Source: Caryophanales bacterium
GTDB taxonomy: Bacteria > Bacillota > Bacilli > Alicyclobacillales > SLC66
NCBI GenBank assembly: GCA_027341705.1
Contig: DAIELO010000037.1
Coordinates: forward strand, 1 to 8,673
Reading direction: 5' to 3'
DNA: 8,673 nucleotides
The translations under genes were made by a program, and so were the position numbers. Below are positions 1-6,312 of the stretch, piece after piece. Numbering within the stretch: position 1 is the stretch's first letter; each line of letters starts with the position of its first letter. Under the pieces are notes generated by a model. That model did no database searches. It saw nothing but the letters and a program-made list of their open reading frames with translations, and was not told where the DNA came from.

Positions 1-835
1 AACTAGAATTTCCAGCAACCGGTCGGTTTTGGAAAATGTAATAAGGTGTAATGCCTGCCCAAGATAATTTGTCAAGCAGTTCGGAAAGAACCGCAGGATC
101 ATCATTGACGCCTTTTAGCAATGGTGTTTGATTGATCGTAATGACACCTGCCTTTTGCAAAGCGTCGATCGCTTTTAAGGCCTGTGGGGTGAGTTCGCGT
201 GGGTGATTGAAATGTGCCATTTGATAAATTCTTGCGTCTTTTCGTGAATATTTTGCGAGCACTTCCAAAAGCTTTTCGTCTTCATAGATCCGCATCGGAT
301 TAAAAGCGGGTAGCTTAGAGCCAAAGCGAATAATTTTTACATGCGGAATGCTACGCAACTTGCTTAGGATTTGCTCGATTTTGTTGGTCGCAAGGATTAA
401 AGAGTCGCCTCCGGTAAGCAATACATTGTTGATTTCTGGATGGGTTCTGATGTACTCAATGCCCGCATCAGTATTCAAGGAAGTTTCATGTACGTCGTTT
501 TTAAACAATCGCTTTCGAAAACAGAACCGACAATAAGTTCCACATACTTCAGACACGAGTAATAAAGCAGTGGTCGTATATTTGTGTTGGCATCCGGGTA
601 CGACGTAATTTTGATGTTCTTCAGAAGGGTCTAACTGCCCATATTCATCTAGTTCGTGTTCGCTTGGTATAGCTATTTTGCGAATGGGGTCGGTAGGGTC
701 GTCCCAATTGATCAGTCCCTTATAGTATTCATTGAGACGAAAAAGATAAGCTTCTGATATGGGTTTTAATCGTGATTGTTCAGCGACAGAGAGTTCATTG
801 ATCTGGGTAAGATGGGTGTAGTATTTCGGCAACAT
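1..835 (-). CDS. KamA-family radical SAM protein (lysine 2,3-aminomutase-like), 3' end cut by the window edge
   Basis: The minus-strand reading frame is open from ATG at 835 to the left edge, giving the first 278 residues. It shows the radical SAM cluster motif C98-G-T-Y-C102-R-F-C105, followed by FRKR as in KamA proteins. LLTGGDSL (139-146), MAHFNHPRELT (206-216) and NQTPLLKGVND (235-245) also match the lysine 2,3-aminomutase family, whose members use a 4Fe-4S cluster, S-adenosylmethionine and usually PLP to shift an amino group from the 2 to the 3 position. The PLP-binding lysine would lie beyond the edge and cannot be checked. One deviation is visible: where lysine aminomutases read YQCDLS, with an Asp that contacts the substrate amino group, this protein reads FQNRPV (268-273). 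The substrate may therefore not be lysine. The start is supported by a strong GAAGGGGGA ribosome site 6 nt upstream. The gene has its own promoter and a c-di-AMP riboswitch. The family call is firm; the substrate is unknown. Confidence 0.88.
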   Translation of the reverse strand, partial: MLPKYYTHLTQINELSVAEQSRLKPISEAYLFRLNEYYKGLINWDDPTDPIRKIAIPSEHELDEYGQLDPSEEHQNYVVPGCQHKYTTTALLLVSEVCGTYCRFCFRKRLFKNDVHETSLNTDAGIEYIRTHPEINNVLLTGGDSLILATNKIEQILSKLRSIPHVKIIRFGSKLPAFNPMRIYEDEKLLEVLAKYSRKDARIYQMAHFNHPRELTPQALKAIDALQKAGVITINQTPLLKGVNDDPAVLSELLDKLSWAGITPYYIFQNRPVAGNSS

Positions 836-840
836 CAATA

Positions 841-850
841 ATCCCCCTTC
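841..850 (-). promoter_or_regulatory. Strong Shine-Dalgarno of the KamA-like gene
   Basis: GAAGGGGGA lies 6 nt before the ATG at 835 and fixes this start. A CCTTC at 866-862 can pair with the GAAGG of this site, with an 11-nt loop, so the site might be masked in the leader RNA. Confidence 0.7.
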
Positions 851-895
851 AAAAGTAGGAAGAAGGAAACGGGGCTAATCATGCGTGTAGAGGTG

Positions 896-921
896 AAAAC
901 AAGCATATCCAATTTATGCCT
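896..921 (-). terminator. Candidate riboswitch-controlled intrinsic terminator
   Basis: On the minus strand AGGCATA (921-915) can pair with TATGCTT (907-901) around a 7-nt loop. The hairpin is followed by GTTTTC. The stem is 7 bp with one G-U and is AT-rich, so it would be a modest terminator. Its 3' arm ATGCTT can instead pair with AAGCGT (956-951), which is the 3' strand of riboswitch helix P1. That is the classic layout of a terminator/antiterminator switch. The pairing is read by eye; no folding energy was computed. Confidence 0.45.
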
Positions 922-950
922 GCCTCAATTAAAATATTCCCCTACTTTCA

Positions 951-1082
951 ACGCTTACGAAGTTAGCTGTCGGATTCGGGTGGAAAGTTCACCCTACCAA
1001 TCGCTCCCTTTAGGTCGGACGATTGGATTCACCCCACAAAACTCGGGTCCCCCGCTTCTTTTCTTCAAAGAATTCAGCGCAT
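951..1082 (-). ncRNA. c-di-AMP riboswitch (ydaO/yuaA class)
   Basis: Read on the minus strand, the leader contains the hallmark blocks of the ydaO/yuaA aptamer in the right order. GCGCTGAATTC opens P1. It is followed by CGGGGGACCCGAG, TGGGGTGAATCC, a variable arm, GGTAGGGTGAAC, CCACCCGAATCCGACAGC and TAACTTCGTAAGCGT closing P1. Pairing of GCGCT (1080-1076) with AGCGT (955-951) forms the base of P1. This class binds two c-di-AMP molecules and in known cases usually turns expression off, controlling potassium uptake, osmolyte and cell wall genes. Here it sits about 115 nt before a KamA-family gene and directly behind a promoter. The assignment rests on recognised sequence blocks, not on a covariance search. 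Confidence 0.92.
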
Positions 1083-1101
1083 TTATGGGAAATGCAATTC
1101 A

Positions 1102-1130
1102 AGTTTACCGCATCATATTAGTGTTGTCTA
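1102..1130 (-). promoter_or_regulatory. Sigma-A-like promoter of the riboswitch/KamA transcript
   Basis: TAGACA (1130-1125) is separated by exactly 17 bp from TAAACT (1107-1102) on the minus strand. The expected transcription start near 1095 is about 15 nt before the aptamer, as expected for a riboswitch leader. The -35 box lies just past the stop codon of the upstream gene, so the KamA-like gene can be transcribed on its own. Confidence 0.65.
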
Positions 1131-1140
1131 TGTGGAAAAA

Positions 1141-2277
1141 TCATGCTAATGGAACATACGCGCAAGCTGGATCTTCTGCAAGTGGATCACCACTATGGGC
1201 AAAGGCGCGTGCCCTTGAACCGCCACAAAGGTCCTTGTAATCACATACTCCGCAGCGCCCTGTAAATTCCGCGTTGCGAATTTGCTGAAGCACCGGTTGT
1301 GAACGGTAAATGGTTGCGATATTTTGATCGCGAATGTTTCCTAGTGGAAGTGGCAGAAAGCCAGCAGGATAGACTGTTCCGTCGTAGGAGACAAACACGA
1401 TCCCTTTGCCATCTCTGGTCTGACTAGTTTGTGCTTTGGGAGCGGCGGTTGCGTCACCAAGTCGGTGAACCAAATCAGTTGCCAATTCTCTGTAAAGGCC
1501 ACCAAGCTGGTAATGGGAGGCCACTTGCTCTGGATTCACTTGGGTATTCAGTTCGTCGCGTTCACGCCATTTGATAATCCGCCTGAAAAATGGACCTTCC
1601 ACTGTGCGAACGACAAGGTCATAGGCAGACGCGTCATATAAAAAATGTACTACGTCTTCACATTCGGCGGGGCTTAGCTCATGACTGTTTTGTCCGCGTC
1701 CCACGTGTACAAGAAAAAATACTTCCCATGTCTCAACGCCTATTGTTTTTAAAATTTCAGCAATCGCAGCGAGTTCTTTTGCGTTATCGCGCATGACTGC
1801 CGTGTTCACTTGTACATGAAAGCCAAGTTCGACTAGTTGTCGTAGTGCCTGCAGTGTTTGTTCAAAGTGTCCAGGTATTCCGCGGATCGTTTCGTGCGTG
1901 GCAGCTACTGCGCCGTCTAAACTGATGGACACCATTCTAATGCCGAGCGCCTTCATTTGTTGCATTCTTTCTATCGTTAAATTAGGTGTTACGCTCGGAG
2001 ACATCGCGACGGGTATTTCGAGACTTTTTGCATAGTCGACGAGTTCCATCGCGTCGTTTCTCATTAGCACATCGCCACCTGTGAGAATTAAGACGGGATA
2101 TGGTTTGCCAAATTCAAGTAACGATCGGATAAATTGCTTTCCTTCTTCGTTAGATAGTTCACCTGGGAGTGGTTCAGCCATTGCTTCTGCCCGGCAATGT
2201 GCACAACTTAATAGGCAAGCACGCGTAGTTTCCCAAAATGCAAGAATCGGTCGTTCATGATAATTTATGTTTCGCAT
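1141..2277 (-). CDS. Radical SAM/SPASM domain protein (resembles the TIGR04053 group)
   Basis: This 378-residue protein begins with RPILAFWETTRACLLSCAHCRAEA. The C21-x3-C25-x2-C28 motif binds the radical SAM 4Fe-4S cluster. LTGGDVLM (65-72) is the glycine-rich SAM-binding stretch, and SISLDG (117-122) is another typical radical SAM strand. The C-terminus carries a cysteine set, C342-G-V-C345 with C351 and C372, that fits a SPASM/twitch auxiliary cluster. The 'W-E-T-T-R-A-C' opening and the VFFLVHVGRG block (186-195) are what I recall of the TIGR04053 group, which is related to heme-modifying enzymes of the NirJ/Ahb type; its substrate is not established. The ATG at 2277 has a GAGG-type ribosome site about 9 nt upstream. 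The gene ends 10 nt before the -35 box of the riboswitch promoter. It is unrelated in detail to the neighbouring KamA-like gene. Confidence 0.88.
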   Translation of the reverse strand: MRNINYHERPILAFWETTRACLLSCAHCRAEAMAEPLPGELSNEEGKQFIRSLLEFGKPYPVLILTGGDVLMRNDAMELVDYAKSLEIPVAMSPSVTPNLTIERMQQMKALGIRMVSISLDGAVAATHETIRGIPGHFEQTLQALRQLVELGFHVQVNTAVMRDNAKELAAIAEILKTIGVETWEVFFLVHVGRGQNSHELSPAECEDVVHFLYDASAYDLVVRTVEGPFFRRIIKWRERDELNTQVNPEQVASHYQLGGLYRELATDLVHRLGDATAAPKAQTSQTRDGKGIVFVSYDGTVYPAGFLPLPLGNIRDQNIATIYRSQPVLQQIRNAEFTGRCGVCDYKDLCGGSRARAFAHSGDPLAEDPACAYVPLA

Positions 2278-2365
2278 CTGTTTTCCTCGCTTTTTTTAAT
2301 GATGGTCGTTATGACTACATTACCTTATTTCCGTGATGAAGGTACGATGTGTTTGTGAAAGCGTT

Positions 2366-2373
2366 GTGATAAT
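2366..2373 (+). promoter_or_regulatory. Possible extended -10 element of the GGDEF gene
   Basis: GTGATAAT ends a TGTGATAAT block that resembles an extended -10 (TGn plus GATAAT). No good -35 is visible, which is tolerated by extended -10 promoters. It predicts a start near 2380, which would put the ATG at 2379 at or before the transcript end and favours the GTG start at 2421. Two TTGTGA copies 11 bp apart (2353 and 2364) overlap this site. Confidence 0.4.
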
Positions 2374-2403
2374 ATCTAATGATAGACTTATTTTCGGTAT
2401 GCG

Positions 2404-2411
2404 AAAGGGAG
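2404..2411 (+). promoter_or_regulatory. Shine-Dalgarno that decides the GTG start of the GGDEF gene
   Basis: AAAGGGAG lies 9 nt before GTG 2421. The longer alternative, ATG at 2379, has no ribosome site in front of it. Confidence 0.6.
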
Positions 2412-2420
2412 CGGTGTCAT

Positions 2421-3710
2421 GTGGAAATAGATCATCTGTTACACCAAGCCGCGCAAATTTTGCCGAGTGATTCAGCGATCACCTTCGTCAATGCAGAAGG
2501 TGTTATTACTTTTTATCGTGATTCTGCTCGATTACCTTTCACATTTCAGATTGGTATGTCTATCATTGATCCCATCATGGTCGGGTCGGTAACCGCTCAA
2601 ACTTGGCAGCAAAGGCGTTGGACAATACAAGAAGTACAGACGGAATTGCTAGGATTTCCTTATACGGTCATTGCTTTCCCTGTTTATGACGATCGTGTGG
2701 TTTTTCAAGGCATCTTATCCATCGTTATTCCATTGGATTTTAACCAAGAAATTGAACATTTACGTAATGATAATAATATCATGCAGTGGCTCTTTCGGTT
2801 ATCTGATGTGCTCTTATTTCTCGAAAACCCTGCTGAATTATGGCTACAGTTTCGTGATTTATTTATACAATTGATGAACTTAATTGGTGGCTGTTATTTC
2901 CTTTTTGTGGACGGGGAAATTACGCATTCTGAGTGCTTTGGGCGCATCACTATATCAGCATTTTACATGAATATGATTCAAAAGGATGCACAGGATTATT
3001 ACATCCATCAGCAAAAGCATGGTTTGCCATTATATATAGAATATGAGCATCAGACTTTTCAACTGCTTCGCTATAATCTTTCGTTAGAACGCAATAGTGG
3101 TGAGGTAGTGTATTTAATTCAGGATGCTGGATTAGAAGATCAGAACTTAATGCGTTTTTTGCTTGATTATTACCGGATGGCCATTCAACTCATTAATCAA
3201 CGCAAGAAACTTCGCGATCAATTGGATTATGATTCGTTGACGGGCATTTGGAATCGCAGAGCGCTCGAAACTCATATGGAAAATTATTTTCTTGATCAAA
3301 GTAACAAGCCTGCTGTGTTTGTGCTTTTTGATTTGGATCACTTTAAGTTATTGAATGATACGCAAGGTCATCAAATGGGGGATGATGCACTACAGTCGAT
3401 CGCTCTTTACATTAGCAAAGCATTGCGCAAAGGAGACTGGGTAGCGAGACTGGGCGGCGATGAATTTGTCCTGGTGTTGCAAAACACGAAGTGGAGTGGA
3501 CGATGGGTATGGCAAATGAGAAATATGCTTGCAAAAAGTCCGTTGCGTACATACAGTCTGGGTGTTACGGCTGGCATTGTTGAAATACCACGGGAAGCAT
3601 CCACTTACCAAGAGGCATATCGCCTTGCGGATCAAAGATTATACCACGGCAAAAAAATGGGGGGGAATCATGTGGTCTACCAACCTGATCAAGAGGAGTG
3701 GATTTTGTAA
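2421..3710 (+). CDS. Diguanylate cyclase with N-terminal sensory region (GGDEF)
   Basis: The product has 429 residues from GTG 2421; an in-frame ATG at 2379 would add 14. It makes c-di-GMP from two GTP. The C-terminal GGDEF domain starts near residue 268 (LDYDSLTGIWNRR) and contains FDLDHFKLLND, the intact catalytic motif RLGGDEF (GGDEF at 345-349) and a late YHGKKMGGN block. An inhibitory I-site RKGD (RxxD) sits exactly five residues before GGDEF, so product feedback inhibition is likely. Residues 1 to about 115 look like a PAS/cache-like cytosolic sensor, with the pattern GFPYTVIAFPVYDD...GILSIVIPLD. Residues 115-250 are a less clear, possibly GAF-like, region. No membrane segment is evident, so it should be cytoplasmic. 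The STAS and phosphatase genes follow in the same direction. The signal sensed is unknown. Confidence 0.9.
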   Translation: MEIDHLLHQAAQILPSDSAITFVNAEGVITFYRDSARLPFTFQIGMSIIDPIMVGSVTAQTWQQRRWTIQEVQTELLGFPYTVIAFPVYDDRVVFQGILSIVIPLDFNQEIEHLRNDNNIMQWLFRLSDVLLFLENPAELWLQFRDLFIQLMNLIGGCYFLFVDGEITHSECFGRITISAFYMNMIQKDAQDYYIHQQKHGLPLYIEYEHQTFQLLRYNLSLERNSGEVVYLIQDAGLEDQNLMRFLLDYYRMAIQLINQRKKLRDQLDYDSLTGIWNRRALETHMENYFLDQSNKPAVFVLFDLDHFKLLNDTQGHQMGDDALQSIALYISKALRKGDWVARLGGDEFVLVLQNTKWSGRWVWQMRNMLAKSPLRTYSLGVTAGIVEIPREASTYQEAYRLADQRLYHGKKMGGNHVVYQPDQEEWIL

Positions 3711-3741
3711 CTACAAATAGCCAAAATGGTCAGTATCACTC

Positions 3742-3770
3742 TTGACAATAATTTACGTTGCATTGACAAT
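3742..3770 (+). promoter_or_regulatory. Candidate promoter of the STAS gene with repeated TTGACAAT
   Basis: TTGACA (3742-3747) is spaced 17 bp from GACAAT (3765-3770). The octamer TTGACAAT occurs twice, at 3742 and 3763, exactly 21 bp (two helical turns) apart. The second copy could be a second -35, with a weaker TTAACT -10 at 3787. The 132-bp gap between the GGDEF stop and the STAS start otherwise holds only a TAACTAT direct repeat near 3788 and 3801 and no recognisable gene. Confidence 0.5.
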
Positions 3771-3831
3771 GTCTTTAAGAATAAGGTTAACTATAGCCTA
3801 ACTATTATTTGTGAAGTTATTTTGGATGAAT

Positions 3832-3836
3832 GGGAG
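3832..3836 (+). promoter_or_regulatory. Shine-Dalgarno that decides the STAS gene start
   Basis: GGGAG lies 6 nt before ATG 3843 and 9 nt before ATG 3846. An upstream in-frame ATG at 3726 lacks a ribosome site, and its 39 extra residues match no part of the STAS family. Confidence 0.7.
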
Positions 3837-3842
3837 TTATCA

Positions 3843-4154
3843 ATGATGCCTGTAGAAATTGAAAATCATGGAGATCGTATCCTTGTGAAGTTGGATGGAC
3901 AAATGTACGTTCCTGATGCGGCAATGCTCAGAGAGAGGTTGCTTCAGTTAGTGGAGAAGGGAACACACAGTGTCGATGTGAACATGTCACGTTTAGATTT
4001 CATTGATAGTGCGGGGCTTGGTGTACTCATTGGCATTCATAAGCGCTTAATGGAGCGTGGTGGACATATGACATTGACAGGATTACGAGGGAGTGTTAAG
4101 GAATTATTTACATTGACGCGTTTAGATAAAGTATTTGATATTCAAAATGATTAA
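3843..4154 (+). CDS. STAS-domain anti-sigma factor antagonist
   Basis: The product has 103 residues, the usual length of single-domain SpoIIAA/RsbV-type proteins. The signature VNMSRLDFIDSAGLGVLIGIHKR lies at 46-68 and contains the conserved phosphorylatable serine S56 in DSAGLG. In this family a kinase (RsbW/SpoIIAB type) phosphorylates the serine and a PP2C phosphatase removes the phosphate; the dephosphorylated form releases a sigma factor or another partner. Such a phosphatase is the next gene, 18 nt on, but no kinase gene is in the window. ATG 3846 is an equally possible start one codon later. The target sigma factor or effector is not visible. The GGDEF neighbour suggests that the partner may include a c-di-GMP enzyme; that is inference. 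Confidence 0.9.
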   Translation: MMPVEIENHGDRILVKLDGQMYVPDAAMLRERLLQLVEKGTHSVDVNMSRLDFIDSAGLGVLIGIHKRLMERGGHMTLTGLRGSVKELFTLTRLDKVFDIQND

Positions 4155-4172
4155 TAATGGATTTGTTTTTTT

Positions 4173-5234
4173 GTGAGGTGCATAAGCATTAGTAATTATT
4201 TGCGTTCGGCTTCTAGTGAGTGGTATTGGACATACTTAGATTATGCACACGATCCAATGGTGATCGCGAATGCGGAAGGGATCATTCTTTGGGTTAACCG
4301 TGCATTTACCAGAGTGACAGGCTATGAACGGGAAGTTGCAGTAGGTCATTCTACTAGAATCCTGAAATCAGGCGTGCAAGGTGTTGATTTTTATGAGTCG
4401 TTTTGGAAATCATTAATTTTAACAGGTCATTGGTCAGGTGAAATCTGGAATCGGCGTCAAGATGGCTCCTTGTACCGCGAGTGGCTTGAGATATATCCCA
4501 TCGAAATGCCAGGAGGCAATCGGTATTACTTTACTGTGTTTCAGGAGATCACTACAGAAAAAGATATGTTGTTAGACATCCAGGTGGCAGGAAAATTGCA
4601 GAAATCACTTGCTCCTGATCCATTATACCAAAGTGATAGGGTACGGATTCGCACTGTGCATAAAGGGCTATACTCTGTGACGGGAGATCTTTATGATTAT
4701 TTTTGGCTTCAGGATAGGGTGCTTTTTGGATATGTAGCTGATGTCATGGGACATGGTGTGTCTGCCGCGATGCAAGTTGGAGCGATGCGGGTATTGATAA
4801 GAGAGACAATTCAACAGGCACCTACGCTTGGGGAAGCAATGAATCGCCTTAATCAATCTGCCAATTTTTATTTGGCAAATGAAACATTTGCCGCTGCACT
4901 GTGTTTTGTTTTGGATTTTGATACGATGAAATTTCGTTATGTGTCAGCGGGAATACATACTTTTTTTCATCATGATGGAGAGCAACTTCATAAGATTCAG
5001 GTGGAGAGCACATACCTTGGGATATCAAATTCATCCGATTTTCAGGAACATATAATCCTTGTGAAACCTGGCGATACATTGTATTTGATGACAGATGGAC
5101 TATATGATCTACTTGTTCCGTCCATTCGGGAATTTCCAATTCAAATAGCCTCCATGCATGACGACTTTGAAAAATTTCTTTCTCAATATTTAGTGCAAGA
5201 TGATATTACCTTGATGACATTAGAGTTGTTTTGA
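4173..5234 (+). CDS. PAS domain-containing PP2C-type serine phosphatase (RsbU/SpoIIE-like)
   Basis: Up to 353 residues are encoded. A PAS domain covers about 20-130 (YAHDPMVIANAEGIILWVNRAF, TGYEREVAVGH, then the FTVFQEITTEK exit). A SpoIIE/PP2C phosphatase domain covers about 135-353, beginning with IQVAGKLQKSLAPDP. Metal-binding aspartates are present: D172 in TGDLYD, D190 in ADVMGHG, D308 in LMTDGLYD and D343-D344 near the end. It should therefore be an active phosphatase, most likely acting on phospho-S56 of the STAS protein encoded just upstream, with the PAS domain as sensor. The start is uncertain: GTG 4173 has little ribosome site. A good AGGTG (4176-4180) sits inside that start and would suit initiation at ATT 4188 or farther downstream. 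The 3' end overlaps the convergent EAL gene by 15 bp. Confidence 0.9.
   Translation: MRCISISNYLRSASSEWYWTYLDYAHDPMVIANAEGIILWVNRAFTRVTGYEREVAVGHSTRILKSGVQGVDFYESFWKSLILTGHWSGEIWNRRQDGSLYREWLEIYPIEMPGGNRYYFTVFQEITTEKDMLLDIQVAGKLQKSLAPDPLYQSDRVRIRTVHKGLYSVTGDLYDYFWLQDRVLFGYVADVMGHGVSAAMQVGAMRVLIRETIQQAPTLGEAMNRLNQSANFYLANETFAAALCFVLDFDTMKFRYVSAGIHTFFHHDGEQLHKIQVESTYLGISNSSDFQEHIILVKPGDTLYLMTDGLYDLLVPSIREFPIQIASMHDDFEKFLSQYLVQDDITLMTLELF
4176..4180 (+). promoter_or_regulatory. Ribosome site inside the assumed phosphatase start
   Basis: AGGTG would be 7 nt before an ATT codon (4188) in the phosphatase frame. No ATG, GTG or TTG lies at a proper distance; the next TTG is at 4200, 19 nt away. True initiation may use the rare AUU codon, or the GTG at 4173 with a weak site. 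Confidence 0.35.
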
Positions 5235-6284
5235 CTGCGCTGGATGAGTTAGTTGTTCTGCTGTGAGCGGAGAAAATGCTGGTCTTCCATAGAGGTACCC
5301 CTGCTGTATATGATAACCAACTTCCAGTAAATATTGAGCTTCTTCCATTCTTTCCACTCCCTCAGCAATACAAGTTGCACCAATTTGATCAGCCGCTTCG
5401 GCAATTCTCTTGGCACTCTCCTGCTTTATTGGATAGTTATCGATGTGCGTTACATAGTGGCGGTCCAGTTTCACAATGTCTGGCTGCAGTTGATGTAATC
5501 TTTTGATGGTATTCATCCCCTTCCCTACATCGTCTAGCGCATATGAATAGCCTTGTTCATGATAATGGTCAAGAATGGTAAGCATTTGCGGGAGATCGTC
5601 AATCTGTTCGGTCTCAATCACTTCGAATACAATTCGTGCGGGATCTAAATTTAGGAGTTTTGCTTCTGAAAAAGTCGATTGCAAACAGCGTTTTGGTGAA
5701 TAGATGGACGAGGGAACAAAATTAATGAAAATTTTCGAGTCGTCAGGACACAAATGTCCAGCGCGTAATGCTTCCATTCGGCAAAGTCGATCAAGTTGAT
5801 AAAGCCTACCATTGTCTTTTGCAGCTTCAAACAGTTGCTCAGGCGGGATGATTTGTTCACTATTTACATAACCTCGTGCCAACATTTCGTGACCAAGAAG
5901 ATGGAGGGATTTTTGTTTCCATTCCACAATAGGTTGATACATCATGCGAATCCGCTTCGCTCTAATGATGTCGTCGATCCAAAATTTCGGTCTGATTTCT
6001 AATAGTTGGGTCCATGTCATTGCGTTGATGATTTGCCACTGCGTTGCAGACAAATAATCTGCAACATAAAACTGCCATTGATCGACTTGGAAATGCTCTT
6101 TCCAATAGGGAACTAGCTCGTATAATGTGAGTTCCGTAAACCAAACGTTCAACACTTCACTCGTCATGCGTGCATTGTTAGAGAGGTACATTTGTAGTGG
6201 CACCGCCTGATGAACTGATTCCTCGTTGTCAAATTGTACAATTATTCCACGTTGATCCTTATGGTAGTGAGGGTTAGCAGACAT
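5220..6284 (-). CDS. EAL-domain c-di-GMP phosphodiesterase
   Basis: The product has 354 residues. Residues 1-105 form an N-terminal region I do not recognise. The EAL domain runs from about 108 to 345, and its catalytic residues are in place: E133 in GHEML (the EAL motif reads EML), N188 in INFVPSSIY, E221 and E224 in VFEVIETE, D251-D252 in LDDVGKG, K272 in VKLDR, E308 in AEGVE and Q328 in QQGYLYGRP. It is thus expected to hydrolyse c-di-GMP to pGpG. The loop after the DD pair reads VGKGM rather than the usual FGTGY/FGAGF, so activity or dimer control could differ. The ATG at 6284 is chosen because AGAGGAG lies 8 nt upstream and a near-consensus promoter lies before it; an in-frame ATG at 6341 falls inside that promoter. 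No membrane segment is evident. Confidence 0.9.
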   Translation of the reverse strand: MSANPHYHKDQRGIIVQFDNEESVHQAVPLQMYLSNNARMTSEVLNVWFTELTLYELVPYWKEHFQVDQWQFYVADYLSATQWQIINAMTWTQLLEIRPKFWIDDIIRAKRIRMMYQPIVEWKQKSLHLLGHEMLARGYVNSEQIIPPEQLFEAAKDNGRLYQLDRLCRMEALRAGHLCPDDSKIFINFVPSSIYSPKRCLQSTFSEAKLLNLDPARIVFEVIETEQIDDLPQMLTILDHYHEQGYSYALDDVGKGMNTIKRLHQLQPDIVKLDRHYVTHIDNYPIKQESAKRIAEAADQIGATCIAEGVERMEEAQYLLEVGYHIQQGYLYGRPAFSPLTAEQLTHPAQSKQL

Positions 6285-6292
6285 TGAATGAA

Positions 6293-6299
6293 CTCCTCT
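6293..6299 (-). promoter_or_regulatory. Shine-Dalgarno that decides the EAL gene start
   Basis: AGAGGAG sits 8 nt before ATG 6284 on the minus strand, giving a short leader of about 20 nt from the predicted promoter. Confidence 0.75.
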
Positions 6300-6312
6300 C
6301 TGAGCTAGCTTA

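Noticed and set aside
881..1240. Plus-strand open frame of 119 codons
   Set aside because: It runs antisense through the riboswitch and into the end of the radical SAM/SPASM gene, has no ribosome site and resembles no protein family.
3726..3842. Upstream extension of the STAS gene to ATG 3726
   Set aside because: There is no ribosome site, the added residues are unlike the family, and the stretch carries promoter-like TTGACA boxes; ATG 3843 has a proper site.
5220..5234. Frameshift or truncation at the convergent phosphatase and EAL ends
   Set aside because: Both proteins end naturally after complete domains; the 15-bp overlap is an ordinary convergent tail overlap.
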